This document shows positions 25,126 to 37,160 of a DNA stretch of 64,000 nucleotides, in pieces. Every line of letters starts with the position of its first letter. The first letter of the stretch is position 1. A program made the position numbers and the translations under genes. Below the pieces are notes generated by a model. It saw only the letters and a list, made by a program, of their open reading frames with translations. It searched no databases and was not told the DNA's origin. This DNA comes from Echinometra lucunter (Eukaryota > Echinodermata > Echinoidea > Camarodonta > Echinometridae): positions 60,524-124,523 of the forward strand of contig JAPZVO010000060.1 in assembly GCA_029962745.1 (NCBI GenBank), in the 5' to 3' direction.

Positions 25126-25723
25126 ATTACCTTTAAGTTGATCTTTCAATATTTCATGCGAAAATGATTATAATGTTTATTTTTTTTTTTGGCTACATAA
25201 TATGAAATTGGTCGTTCTCAAGTCAATATTTTCACCCCTTTTGCTGTCGCAACGGTGACCTTGCCAAACGAAATTGCCAAAACCAGTTATAAAACCAAAC
25301 TTTAAATACGGAAAGATGAAACGTAGTTCTCCTGTCTCCCATGACAAAAAATGAATGAATAAATATGAACGTCAATTTAATGTAAATCGAAATCAATCTG
25401 GAGTTTGAATGATAAGTTCAAAGAGAAAAGGCATACCTGATGTCAAAAACAAAAATTGGAAAATGAATCAGATCGTTACCATGGTTACCATGGCTCGGAG
25501 ACGGGTTATCTGTGTGGTTGCAATAAATGTTATGAAAAAAAAAACCGATTAATACCGTGACAATGCAGGAGCCTAATTAAATCAATTAATTCATATAAAT
25601 CGTATTTGAGGTTAGCTGTAGTAAGCAGACACAACTCTTCTAAAGCTTAATCCTGAAATTTCACATGTACTTCTTTTTCTCAAAATATAGGTAATACAGT
25701 TCATTTTGGCGGTTCGGTGTTAA

Positions 25724-25880
25724 AATGTCAGAGGTGAAAAATGTCAGAGGTGAAAAATGTCAGTGTAAAAAATGTCAGAGGTAAACATGTCAGAGGTAAA
25801 AACATTAGAGGTAAAAATGACAGAGGTAAAAATGTCATTAGTAAAAGTTTCAAAGCACAAAATGTCAGCTCTGGAAATGA
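25724..25880. repeat. Short tandem array, about 15-bp unit
   Basis: Roughly ten degenerate copies of AATGTCAGAGGTRAA. The minus strand reads through as a repetitive TSDIF-type peptide, which is a by-product of the repeat. Confidence 0.85.
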
Positions 25881-26731
25881 CAAAGTGGGCCCCTACGAAT
25901 ATTGAATTGGAAAGCTTTGGCCGCTTCACATATGTATTATGAAACATAATTGACAATTGAATAAGTAAATTCCGCCTTCTTCGTCAGATAGGTAACGTGA
26001 GATGCCGTCCATTATTTTCTTTGTGAGATTGATGGGAAATAATTTACTATGGTTTAAGATATTCGTGAAATAAAAGAATGGAAAACCACGTTTGATGTTT
26101 TGCATATGCTTATGCAATCAACTAATTAAGTAATTCTTTCGAAAAATTGTAAATTCCGCTGCGTATCCGATGAGATACTATAAAATGGTCGAGAAATAGA
26201 TCCAATTGGTTCAATTTCGCTTACTTCCTATTCCACGTTTTAGGGCAACATTGTCTTCACCTACACCACGCTTGATTGGGGTCGGGCGGGGCAGGGCGGG
26301 GGGGGGGGGGGGGGAGCTTTATACGAACAGGAATGTGCATATCAAAATCGCGCACTCGTGCGGAATGTACGTGGTCAGCTACTTATGTTACAAGCTAAAG
26401 TTTTTCCCATCATCGGTTTTGTAATGTTCATCCACATACAGTTTTTACTGTAAATGTATGCCCCCCCCCTCTCTCTCTCTTAGTTTGTTATAGACCAATT
26501 CCACAAGAGGGCGCACTCGCCGTGGACGGACGTGTTTCTTCAAGCTCTGATCCAGTGCTGTAACTATCCACTTAAATCCTTTTAATTTGATCTGATTTTC
26601 TCATATTTTTGCATTTATAAGAATTGTAACATATTTTTTCATTGTGATAACAAATTTTGCCACCATGACTTGCTAATTTCTTAGGGTTTTGCCTCCCCCC
26701 GACCACTTAAGATTATGATGCTGAATCCAAG

Positions 26732-27760
26732 ATGGCGGCTAATACCACATCGCAGTCCACCCATACTCCATTAGTATTACTATGGATGTTATTCTTCATT
26801 GTAGGGTACATCCTTCTTCCAACATCTCATCCTACATCATTTTTGCCGTCATGTAGAGCTATGACCATACTGGCTCTAAACCTACAAGAATCTCCAATTA
26901 AGGATTTACAGGCAAGTTTTAACTGTAACATTACATCTAATCATTCCAAGCATTTGTGTACAAATCTCCAGGCCATAACGAAGGGTAGAGAATCTAGACC
27001 TCCACATTCTAAGAAGCATCATTCTATCTACGTGCTGCTCATTTTATTGGCAGGAGATATCCAGATGAACCCAGGCCCTCAAAGTAGTGCTGTCTACCCC
27101 TGTGGTTATTGCAGTAAACCGGTCACTTGGTCACAGAATGCTGTGTGTTGCACTAACTGTAGTATGTGGTACCACTTTTCTTGCGAAGAGATTAGCAGCA
27201 AGGATCTGTCACACCTCGGCCATGAGAACGTAGTATGGCACTGTTACAAGTGCAACTGCTTAAGTGTGGACAGTTTTACCTTCAACAGTTTTGAGTTGCA
27301 AACCTCTAACACCTTCTACCCATTGTCGCACACATCTGTGGATTCTATATCATCCACTACAGACTCCTTCAGTCCCCCCTACACTAGCAGCCCCCGGGTG
27401 CAAGATCAGATGACCACCAGCACTGATCGATCTTCATATAGGAACAGTACCAGTAGATCATCTCGCTCTTCTCATAGTCCGAACACCACGAGACTAAGGA
27501 AGAAGACTAATCTCCGACTCCTCACAGTGAACTGTTGTAGCGTGAAAGGAAATCGTTCTGAGTTTCATGCAGCCACTGATTATGTGAAACCGGATATCAT
27601 CTGCGGTACCGAGTCATGGCTGTCTGGTGTCAAGCCCGGTAAAGATCCTGAACATGATGCCATCAAGTCCAGTGAAGTGTTTCCACCAACTCATACCTTT
27701 TATCGTAATGATAGAGAGTCCACCGGAGGTGGGGTTTCGTTGGTGTCAGAAAGGACTTGA
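26732..27760 (+). pseudogene. LINE ORF: leader, 2A-like motif, PHD finger, endonuclease start
   Basis: Starts ATGGCGGCTAAT in a good context. Two hydrophobic segments (residues about 13-30 and 98-106) precede GDIQMNPGP, a 2A-like sequence (27053-27079). A Cys4-His-Cys3 PHD-type finger follows (about 27098-27262; CGYC, CCTNC, WYHFSC, CYKC). After a Ser/Thr-rich linker the APE endonuclease opens with LRLLTVNCCSV and continues to TESWL and GGGV. The frame ends at a stop just after GGGVSLVS because of a one-base indel near 27745; the endonuclease resumes in another frame. Confidence 0.85.
27053..27079 (+). other. 2A-like ribosome-skipping motif
   Basis: Codes GDIQMNPGP, preceded by a Leu-rich run. 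The 2A consensus is D-x-E-x-NPGP; here the Glu position is Gln. 2A-like sequences near the N-terminus of sea-urchin and other APE-type LINEs are published knowledge. If active it would separate an N-terminal leader of about 115 residues from the rest. The Gln makes activity uncertain. Confidence 0.6.
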
Positions 27761-28980
27761 CATCCGAAAGTCAGCCGTCACTTACAACGGAATGCGAAAT
27801 AGTGTGGGGCAAGGTCAAGGTACAGGGAAGTAGAGATCTTTACATCGCATCCTTCTACATGCCTCACAGACATTTAGATAGCATTCGCAAGCTAGGAGAC
27901 TCACTAAGTAAATTACTGCTCCAACCCAAGGAGAAGCATATAGTGTTAGCAGGGGACTTCAACTGCCCTGACATCAATTGGGAGTACTTAACAGTGAGAC
28001 AAGGAGCACCCGACAGGGAGATACAACAAGCGCTCATTGACATTACCACTGAATGCGGACTGACACAAGTCCATGATCAACCCACTAGGTTTGAGAGCAT
28101 GCTCGATTTAGTTTTCACAAATAACCCATCATTGGTGAAGACTTCAACAAGCATACCTGGAATCAGTGACCATGCGATGGTAGTGACTGACTTATGTGTC
28201 TTACCCCAGCTTACCACGCAAAGTGCTAGACAACTTCACATCTTCTCTAAGGCAGACTGGAAGAATATCCATGCAGAAGCATTAAACCTCTCCACCAATA
28301 TACTGGAAAGGAAGAATCAAGGAGATGACACATGCTCATTATGGTCTACCTTCAAGACTTCTCTTGCTGACATTGTTAATAGAAATGTCCCCTCAAGGAT
28401 AGTGAAGAGAAGGAAGTCTCTACCGTGGTTCAACCACCAACTGAAGCGTATGGTACGTCGGAAAGCTCGATTGTATAAGAAGGCAAAGAGAAACAACGAG
28501 TGGGACAAATTTAAAGATTTTCAACGAAAATGCAAGAAAGCATTTCGTAAAGCGGAAGAAGAACATGTTAATTCATCCATCATTAAAGGGCTTGACAATA
28601 ATAACACAAAGCCTTTTTGGAGATACGTCAAAGCCAAACGACAAGATAGAACGGGACTCCCACCACTCAAACGAAACGGAAGCCTTGTACATGACAGCAA
28701 GGACAAGGCCCAGATTCTTGTTAAACAGTTTGAGTCGGTCTTCAAGAATGGAAGCAATGACCTACCTCCTTCTAAGTCTTACCAACACCTGATTGAACCA
28801 CTGACTATCACTGTTGAAGGAGTTGAAAAGCTATTAGCTGGTATCAACATTTCGAAAGCAGTTGGCCCAGATAACATTCCGAACATTGTCCTGAAGGAAT
28901 GCTCCAAACCTAGCTCCCGGACTGACTGCGATATTCCAACTATCAGTGTCAACGGGTACCTTACCTCCAGACTGGGTTAG
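27757..28980 (+). pseudogene. LINE ORF: endonuclease C-terminal half and RT start
   Basis: Continues the APE endonuclease with LAGDFNCPDINW (about 27945) and the closing SDHAMV (about 28164), which hold catalytic Asp/His positions of the family. A basic linker (RRKSLPWFNHQLKRMVRRK) leads into the start of the RT, SKAVGPDNIPN (about 28854). A small indel near 28905 sends the frame to a stop at 28980, and the RT goes on in the overlapping frame from about 28946. Confidence 0.85.
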
Positions 28981-30376
28981 TGCAAACATCACACCTGTCT
29001 TCAAAAAGGGAGATATACATTTGGCCGAAAACTATAGACCGGTCTCCCTTACATCTGTAGTCTGTAAGCTCCTCGAACACATCATTTGTAAGCATGTTAT
29101 GGACCATCTAGAGTCAAACAACATCCTAACATCTCTAAACCATGGGTTTAGATCCGGTCACTCAACCGAGACTCAACTCCTCACCACTGTTCATGATCTT
29201 GTATCAGCCTACGACAAAAGGAAACAAACAGATGTTGCCATTCTCGACTTTTCGAAGGCCTTCGATACAGTCCCACACAACAAGTTGCTCCACAAACTTG
29301 CCAACTTTGGGATCAAAGGCCCTCTACATCGATGGCTGCAAACATTCCTCACCACTAGGGAAATGTCTGTGGTAGTGGATGGACATCAATCCGCAGCAGT
29401 ACATGTTACATCTGGCGTGCCGCAGGGCACTGTCCTCGGCCCATTGCTCTTCCTTTGTCACATAAATGACCTTCCATCCTGCGTCAAATCGCAAGTGCGT
29501 TTATTCGCTGATGATTTATTACTCTACCGGCAGATTAGATCACAACGAGATCACCAGATACTCCAGGATGACCTCAACAAACTAGAGAAGTGGGCTGAAA
29601 CATGGGGCATGACGTTTAATGCTAGTAAATGCAACATATTGAGTATCAACACAAAGTCCACCCACTTCTACATGCTACAAGATCAGATCTTAAAGCAGGT
29701 ATCAGAACATCCTTACCTCGGAGTCATCCTGAACGAGAAGCTGAGCTGGAGCCCACATGTTGCTATGACAACCCGTAAAGCCAATGCAGTACTTGCTCTC
29801 CTTAGGCGCAACCTGAGCTTCTGCCCAGTAAACTGCAAGAGGACAGCCTACATTGCTCTTGTTAGGTCCATTATGGAATACGGTGCCATAGTATGGGATC
29901 CATACTTAAAGAAGGACATTGACTCCCTTGAAAGAGTCCAACGCAGAGGAGCCCGTTTCATCACCAAAGACTACAGGTCCAGGGATCCTGGTAGTATGTC
30001 ACAGATGCTGGAAAATCTCAACCTACCCACACTAGCATCAAGGCGGAAATGTGCCAGACTTTCTACCTACTTCAAAGTGGTCGGGGGGTTGGTACCAGCC
30101 CTCCCTTTGAATAATTTTATAAGACCCTCAAGACAAAAGAGGCAGATCAAAGCCAAGAAACTTGCTGGGTTTGAGGCAACAAACCTAGTTGAAAGGCAAG
30201 TCCAAAACCATAGTAAGTGTTTTGCAGTTGAGAACTTCAATACAGATCAATATAAGAACTCTTTCTTTGTTAAAACAACGGTGGACTGGAACCATCTTCC
30301 AGACACCATAGCAACTTCACAAACAGTGGCAACTTTCAAGGCAGCAGTTGAAGACCAGTTTCATCAGTACCACTAG
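28946..30376 (+). pseudogene. LINE ORF: CR1-type reverse transcriptase
   Basis: Contains the ordered RT blocks: ITPVFKKGD, YRPVSLTSV, LDFSKAFDTVPH, TSGVPQGTVLGPLLF and FADDLLLY (catalytic Asp pair at about 29504-29515), then GVILNEKLSW and the C-terminal thumb and tail region ending DQFHQYH. FADD and the overall block spacing fit the CR1/L2 group. The start at 28946 is only where the open frame begins; the true protein is continuous with the upstream frame. Confidence 0.9.
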
Positions 30377-31073
30377 TCTTCGTTAGCCCTCTCTCTTACC
30401 CGGTGCGCTATACCATAACGGTCCTGCACTGTACACATCCAGACCAGAACGCCAGAGGGCAGAGACTGGTCGCCAATCTCCGCCACACTGCGATGTACAT
30501 GAGTCAATAGCGCGTTATGTACCTAAGTTCGATTTTCTCTATTATGGACCGACATATGTAGAATTATTAATCTTTGCAATGAGGAATAATCAGGGAAGTT
30601 CAGATTGCAGCTGTGCGGCGCTCAGCTGCCACAACAATTGGGGAAAGCTTAAAAACTGGAAGCTAACTGAGTGCGAAATTCACTCGCCCTTGACTCATCA
30701 TGAAACCTGTTTGTGTGAGAGGCCGTACTCCCTACACAGCTTTCAAACAAAACTAAGGAGAAAAAAGTAACGAAAGTACAAAGATCATCTGTCAGATATG
30801 GTCATTGTCTTACGTCATCTACCCATGTATCCTTGCTTTATTTCATTTGTCTAGAATAAAGTTAATGAAAAATATTAGGGAATATCTCATATCTTTCATT
30901 GATTTTGTACACAGCCAGCCCCGATCAGTGCACTATCACACACCGCAGCTATCGCCTCGCCGACGAGGGCCAAATACATAAACCGGAGGTGGAATTGGTC
31001 TATACATAATAGAAGCTTTATCCTCCATGTACAATGGAAGTAAATAGGCAGATATCTCGCGTTCCCCTTCATT

Positions 31074-33053
31074 CTAAACACAATACAAAAAGTAAGTTCC
31101 CCATAAAACAAATTCCTGTATTTTTTCAATCAGGAACCTAAGATGAAATCTGAATACGGATTCATATAGCTATACTTCTCAGCTACATTTCCTCTAAAAT
31201 TCAGGGCAAACCCTTCAGTCACGCTTCAGGGAACACGACCTAAATGCAAAATGGTCATTTTTAAAGTTCACAAGCCTCGTGCCATGACTTTGATGCAGTG
31301 ATGTCGGAATATGCTTGAAGTTTTCTGCGTTTGAAGGCATGCAACATAAATTTCATTCGTTACCAAATAATGAGTTATGCACCAAATTTCATGCTTGAGT
31401 GAACAAGAGTTGAAAATTGCAAAAACGGCAGTTTTTTACATCTTTTGCGCGGTGAATTTTTATCTAATGCAGAGGAATTCATATTTTGGAAGGGTGCTTG
31501 CAACTTTTGCAATTGATACCTATCAATTCGCGGTTGAATGAACACTTTATAAAAACAAAATATCCATTAATTATTGCCTTATTTTTGTGCACAAAAATTC
31601 TCATTGAGAACATTTTTAGCATGTTTATATGACCAATGTACATGTATCAATGATCTTATGGCATATACATGAAAGTTCACGCTTCAATGAGCACGTGGAA
31701 CTAGAAAAGCTTTTTTTTTCACTTTCTGAGCAAAATTCAATTGCTTGATTTGGTTAATCATCATAAGTCTTCTTGAGGAGTTCCTCTGATTTGATTTTCA
31801 TCGAAATCCCGATCTCTTACGCTTCAGTGAGTAAAAGAGACAAGAAAATTATGCAAATGAGCAAACAGTTTTGGGCGTTGTCCCTGCTCCGTGCCGCATT
31901 GGATACTTTATTTGGTGCAAGATCCTGTTTGTTAATGACCTCCTGGAAATATGCGCTAATTTTCATGAAATAACTCCAAGGAGAATGAACGATAATCATC
32001 AATGAAAATAGGCCAGGTTTCAATTTTGTTAAAACTCTGTTCCCTATAAACATACTGTCAATGGATGAGGAAATACAAAATGAAATCTGGCCTATTTTCA
32101 TTGATGATTATTGGTCATTCTATTGTGAGTTTTTCATGAGATGTGGCACATATCTTCTGATGTCACTAACTAACAGGACCTTACGCCAAATTAACTATCC
32201 GATGCCGCACGGAGCAGGGACAAAGCGCTAAACTTTCTCCTCATTTGCATAATTTTCGTATCTCATTTGTTCACTGACTCGGAAGCGTAAGAGGTCAGGA
32301 TTTCGATGAAAATCAAATCAGACGAACTCCCAAGAAGACTTATCATGGGCTACCCAAATTAAGCAATTGAATTTTGGTCGAAAGGTGAAAGAAGAGCTTT
32401 TCCAATCTCATGTACTCATTGAAGAGGGAACTTTCATTTTAAAAAGCCATGAGATCATTGATAAATATACATCGGTCATGTAAAGATGCTAACAATGTTA
32501 TCGATAAGATTTTTAGTGCACAAAAATAAGGCAATAATTACTTGATAATTTCAGCATGGTGATATTTTGTTTGTATTATGTGTTCATTCAACCGTGATCG
32601 ATAAGTATCAATTGCAAAAGTTGCAAACACCCTTCCTCTGCATTAGATCAAATTCAACGTGCAAAAGATGTATAAACTGCAGTTTTTGCCATTTTCACCT
32701 CTTACTCACTCAAGCTTTGAATTTGGTGGACAACTCATTTGGCATGTTTGGTAACGAATAAAATTTATGTTGCATGCCTTCAAACGCAGAAAACGTAACG
32801 TATGTTCCGATATCATTGCATCAAAGTCATGGCATGAAGCTTGTGAACTTTAAAAAAAAATACAACTTTGCATTTAGGTCATGTTCACTGAAGCGTGACT
32901 AAAAGGTTTGCCCTGCATCCTACAGGAAATGTAGCTGAGAAGTGTAGCTACATGAATATACATTCACATTTCATCAAAGGTTCCTTACTGAAAAAAAAAA
33001 AGAAATACAGAGACATGTTTTTAGGGGAAATGTACTTTTTGTCTTGTGTTTAG
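31074..33053. mobile_element. Palindromic element, copy 1
   Basis: About 2 kb made of two inverted arms of roughly 950 bp around a short centre near 32010-32090. The left arm starts CTAAACACAATACAAAAAGTA; the right arm ends GTACTTTTTGTCTTGTGTTTAG. Arm identity is moderate (many single differences). It has no protein-coding frame. It is a long-TIR or foldback-type non-autonomous element, and the superfamily is unknown. Confidence 0.8.
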
Positions 33054-33715
33054 ATAGACTTCACAAAGTCTTCCCCATGCCTATTTTCAAACAGTCATTT
33101 TCTGGTTAAATCTTAATAGTAGGAAGAAAGCAGCAAAAGATTTACAATAAAATGATTTCTTTTACTAACTTAATTTGTTAATCTGGTGTATATTTGCACT
33201 TTTGTTCATCTCAGGTAGACAGGTAGTTTTATTTGATATTAGGAAAGAAGGGCCTAGTACGTAATTTACCCTTACCGACCTTAGCACCTTGTCAAAAGTC
33301 GACTTGGGACGCGGCTTTTAGCGTCTTTCCCGCTCAGGGTCTTTTCCCCTCCGATCCCCTCGTTTCTCCGTAGATAAAACAACGGGGGATCGGTAAAGCC
33401 GATATAAAAGAACGATCGCGGAGAAGACGTTGAAAGGCTCAGGACGAGACTTTTTTGAAAAGCAGCCTTATACGCAGTGTCCAAAGTATCAAAACAAAAA
33501 AGAAATTAATTCGAAAGGTGTGGCTATGAAATGCATTAGTAGAGAAAAATGTTTGTTTTCGGTTTCATGCTTGCTTGCTTCTCATCTCCCATAAACAGTG
33601 ATAAACTTAATATGCATGTTTATAATTTTGTCAAAAAAGAGCCCTAATAATCTCAAGTAATCAACATTGCAGTAAGCACCTTAGTCCAAGATAACTTTGA
33701 ACATGTTGAAGGGAT
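33054..33715. other. Anonymous intronic DNA
   Basis: No exon of the minus-strand gene was recognised. A short inverted pair, CCGATCCCC and GGGGGATCGG, lies at about 33350-33390. Confidence 0.45.
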
Positions 33716-33883
33716 TGTGCTAATAATGATTGTCATAAAAAGTATAGAATCAATCATAATAATGCTATTAATAATAGAAATAATATTGATAATAATAATA
33801 ATAATGATAATGATGACGATAGTAAAAATACTGATAATACTACTACTACTACTAAAAATAATAATAATAATGATAATAATAAT
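33716..33883. repeat. (ATA/ATG)n microsatellite, SINE tail
   Basis: Degenerate AT-rich trinucleotides. The last part, from about 33846, is the (ATT)n tail of the minus-strand SINE that follows. Confidence 0.8.
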
Positions 33884-35170
33884 CTACATTTTTAAAGCGC
33901 TTAATAGCTCTTTCTGTGTCTAATTGAGGGGGTCGGCGCAATACATTGTTAACCCACACTTTTGTGAAAAATGAGTTACATACGTTTGCGTAATCCCTTA
34001 GTAGTATTCTACACGCTATTAAAATTTCAAATGAAAAATAAACCGTTAAATTGGTCCAATAAGGTGGGCATGTTCTTGGCCCAAGAAAAAGAAGCAACAA
34101 ATTTGCTAACCCACACATTTTCATGTGGCAGATTCCATGATTGGAAAAAGTATGATTCATAAAAAGTGCACAACTTTAAGCGTGATAGACTCCAATTTGC
34201 AAAGTGCATAATGAATCTGAGATGAGATATGTAACTTTGTCAAACTTATTAAAAGCTTGAATAAAATGCCAGAATATGATGGCAAAATTATTTCAAACAG
34301 GGAATGGTGATGCTTTTTTGTGTGATGTGGGATAGCACTATATTCTTCCTATCTTCGGGAGCGATAAGTTTTTTGACAATTTTTACAATTTGCATATGAC
34401 ATAAAGGTATCTTGTTAAACAAGAAGATTCAACAGGTTTTGAAGTATTTATTTCAGTCATGATTTATAATTAAGATAAATTTTGCGTATTACAAGTTTTA
34501 AAACATATGTGGGTTAGCACTATTTTGATGTTTAAAAAAAATATTTGTTGTTCTTTTGTGGAAATTCATGTTCAAAAGCAGCCCAAATATCTAATACATT
34601 CGAAAAGGTAGCATTTGTGTGATTAAAACTTAAAATTGGAAGAATGACAAAAATTGCTATGGGATTTTGCATGTATTACATATGGGTGCATTATAGTGCT
34701 AACTAACAAATCAGAATCACTTGTCAGAAATTTCATAAAATTGGCAACATTATCTACATATCCGTTCTCTTAATTCACAGAAGCTCATCTCGAGTATTTA
34801 CTCTTTCAAATGACCAAATTTCAAGACACCTGACAAAAGACCGTGATTTATGGATTTTTTTTTTTCAAACTTTCAAAAGCGATTATTTCAAAATGACAAA
34901 AATGTGGTTTAGCACTATACTGCACTGACCCCCTCAAATGATTTGCAGAAATATTATTACCACGATCATCGGATTCAGGCTTGACCACACACAACGTATG
35001 CACCTTCTCCACTCCCGAGGGAGCATTCCAGCCAGACCACATTTTACAGGCGCTTATAATGCTGAACATAAACAAACATGACGAATCACAATGACTTTCG
35101 CATCCTACCGGGTACCCACCTAATACATAGGTGGAGAGTGGCAAATGTAGATTAAAAGCAAATGCAATAG
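33846..35170 (-). mobile_element. tRNA-tail SINE relative, split by a TIR element
   Basis: On the minus strand this has the phrase AATCTACATTTGCCAC and GGTGGGTACC in the same order as the SINE at 61287-61594, and it ends in an (ATT)n tail. Its middle is interrupted by the 1013-bp element at 33924-34936. The tRNA-like head is not recognisable here. Confidence 0.55.
33924..34936. mobile_element. 1.0-kb TIR element
   Basis: The inverted ends TTGAGGGGGTC and GACCCCCTCAA extend as an imperfect TIR of about 45 bp on both sides. Inside, GTGGGTTAGCACTA-like phrases recur in both orientations. It has no transposase frame. A clear target duplication was not found, so the superfamily is open. Confidence 0.7.
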
Positions 35171-35278
35171 TGCTATGCTTTTAACGATAATAATAAAAGT
35201 CCGGAGTCAAGGGATTGTGTTTCAATTTTCTATAATTATATCTTATTCTGCAATTGTAAATAACCCGCATATACATAC

Positions 35279-35449
35279 CTTTATTCATAGACTTTAGGAT
35301 AGTGGGTATATCTTCTCGTTTAAATGTCTTATTTCCACTCATTTTGCGGATTCGAAGACCTTTGGATATGAACTCGGTATATTCCCATATCCCACTTGAA
35401 TCATCAGCATCCGTTTGAATGGGTTGCTGTTCTAGAGACTCATCATTTC
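35279..35449 (-). CDS. Host gene, exon: middle part of IFI44-like NTPase
   Basis: 171 bp (57 codons) lies between acceptor CCTTTTGTAG and donor AAAG|GTATGTAT, phase 1 at both ends. An acidic stretch (NDESLEQQPIQTDADD) leads to WEYTEFISKGLRIRK and ends KREDIPTILKSMNKG. The ending resembles the family pattern after the G3 motif, where DD-IxxIL-xG precedes the next strand. A standard DxxG motif is not present. It joins in frame to the P-loop exon upstream. Together with 22053-22375 it still leaves about 45-70 core residues of a typical IFI44 protein unaccounted for. Confidence 0.6.
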
Positions 35450-36200
35450 CTACAAAAGGATATCAAACACGCATGATACTGATTCTCATCTTCGTAAGAT
35501 AAGCGTTAGCCAGGTCTTAATATTTTCATAACTAAACATAAAACAAGAAGTAAGTTACCCCTATTAAAAAAAAATCATTTTTTTTTTCAATAAGGAATCT
35601 TTGATGAAATCTGAATACAGAGGCCCGTAGCAATACTTTTTAGCTACATTCCATATACAATTCAGGGCAAAACCCTTCAGTCACGTTTCAGTGAACATGG
35701 CCTACATTCCAAATGGTCACTTTTTAAAGTCTACAGGCCTCATGTCATAACTTTCATTCAGTGATATCGGAACAAATTTCAAGTTTTCAGTGTTAGAGGG
35801 CATTGAACATGAACTTTACGTGCTTGCAAAAATACCAAATGATTTGCGCGTCCGTCAGAATTCACGCGTGGATGCGCACAAGGTGAAAATGGCACAAACT
35901 GCAGTTTTGACATCTTTTGCCTGCTAAATTTGATCTAATGTGAAGGAATTCATGTTTTGTAAAGGTCTTAACGACTATTGCAAATGATACATATTAATTC
36001 ACAGTTGAAGTATGAACACATAATCAAAACAAAATATCGCCATATTAGAATTATAAAGTATGTATTGCTTGATCTTTGTGTACTAAAAATAATATGAATA
36101 ACCTTTTAGGATGTTTACTAAGACTGGTGTACATGTGTCCATTATTTTATTTTATTTTTATTTTTATTATGTGTATTCACTCACGATGTCCGAAGACAAA

Positions 36201-36553
36201 CTTTGTGTACTTTTTTTTACATGACAAGAAATTATCTTCAAATCTTGAAGTCTTGAAATCTCGATGATCCGATGGCATTTCATTGAAATTTCACGTTTCA
36301 ATGAGTAAGTGGGACTGGAAAAGCTCTTTTTTCAGGTATGGACCAAAATTTAATCGCTTAATTTGGTTAACCATTAAGAGTCTTCTTGGGGAGTTCGTCT
36401 GATTTTATTTTCATCGAAATCCCGATCTCTTTTGCTTCAGTGAGTAAAAGAGATGAGAAATTTATGCAAATGAGTGTTACGAGTTTGAATTCAAAATAAA
36501 TTCCCCAAAGTCTGGGCTGGAGAATATAGTGTTTTTTTCTGGTAAAAAGTAAC
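36201..36553. repeat. Left arm of inverted duplication across the 5' LTR junction
   Basis: The first 274 bp are flanking palindromic-element DNA and the last 79 bp are the start of the Gypsy 5' LTR. The reverse complement reappears at 37261-37614 inside the gag code, with a few mismatches. Confidence 0.9.
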
Positions 36554-36646
36554 GATCAGCGTTCTTGTGATTCTGTCATGTGAAATTCATCTAAAGTAAT
36601 CATTAGGCCCTACCAAGTGCAGAGTTAAGTAAGTAGGAACGTAACA
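36475..36646 (+). repeat. Gypsy 5' LTR
   Basis: 172 bp from TGTTAC to GTAACA. It matches the 3' LTR from AAATTCCCCAAAGTC onward, but its first about 20 bp differ and it is 45 bp shorter. It is followed at 36647 by TGGGGGCACG, the position of a tRNA primer-binding site. Confidence 0.85.
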
Positions 36647-37160
36647 TGGGGGCACGTCAAAGGAGTTTCCTAAAATGTATATTTTAGGACCCGTGGATTG
36701 GCATTCAAATGAATAATTATCTATAGTTATAGAAGGTTGTATAGTTCATAGATGTAGAATGTAGTCGTTGCCACTTTGTATATGACTTGTGTAGATCTGG
36801 GTCCGTCACGGCGTACGCATTGGTTGGAACTTCTTGGTCATTGGTGGGATATGATTTATTTTCTGACGGTACAGAGAATAGTTGGTCTGGTTTGGTCCTT
36901 GTACAGTATTTATAGCAAGCTGTGTGATTATTAATTGTCATGTTGTAGGCCTGGACTAGTCTAGTGGCCTGGACCTGCACCATGCGCAGATTTTGGCTGC
37001 GGTCGAACTTTCCAGTTTAGAGTACGACTAGTAGTGTATATGTACGGTACGTGTGCGTGCGTGTGCAAATTTCGGTCGTCTGCGCACGGGGCACGCTTTT
37101 TTTTCTGCGGTAGTCTTGTGTCAAGGCTTGGTTAGTTTTCATTTGTCTTCTGAACTAACA

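Larger units (their letters stand above)
26513..30453 (+). mobile_element. CR1-like non-LTR retrotransposon
   Basis: A LINE of about 3.9 kb lies between a 7-bp duplication AGAGGGC (26506-26512 and 30454-30460). It codes in order for an N-terminal region with a 2A-like motif and PHD-type finger, an APE-type endonuclease and a CR1-clade reverse transcriptase with FADD. The 5' leader is about 220 bp and the 3' untranslated end about 75 bp. Two small frameshifts break it, so this copy is inactive. Confidence 0.9.
26489..31004. mobile_element. TA-flanked MITE (TAGACCAATT family), copy 2, split by a LINE
   Basis: The left end TATAGACCAATTCCAC and right end GGAATTGGTCTATA are the same inverted termini as in the copy at 19587-20273. 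Only 26489-26512 and 30454-31004 belong to the MITE; the rest is a CR1-like LINE. The right part matches copy 1 in reverse complement over its length, including GTCAATAGCGCGTTATGTAC. Confidence 0.85.

Noticed and set aside
26225..26262. 36-bp minus-strand segment with acceptor, donor and phase 1 at both ends
   Set aside because: Only 12 codons and no match to the expected core segment; likely chance.
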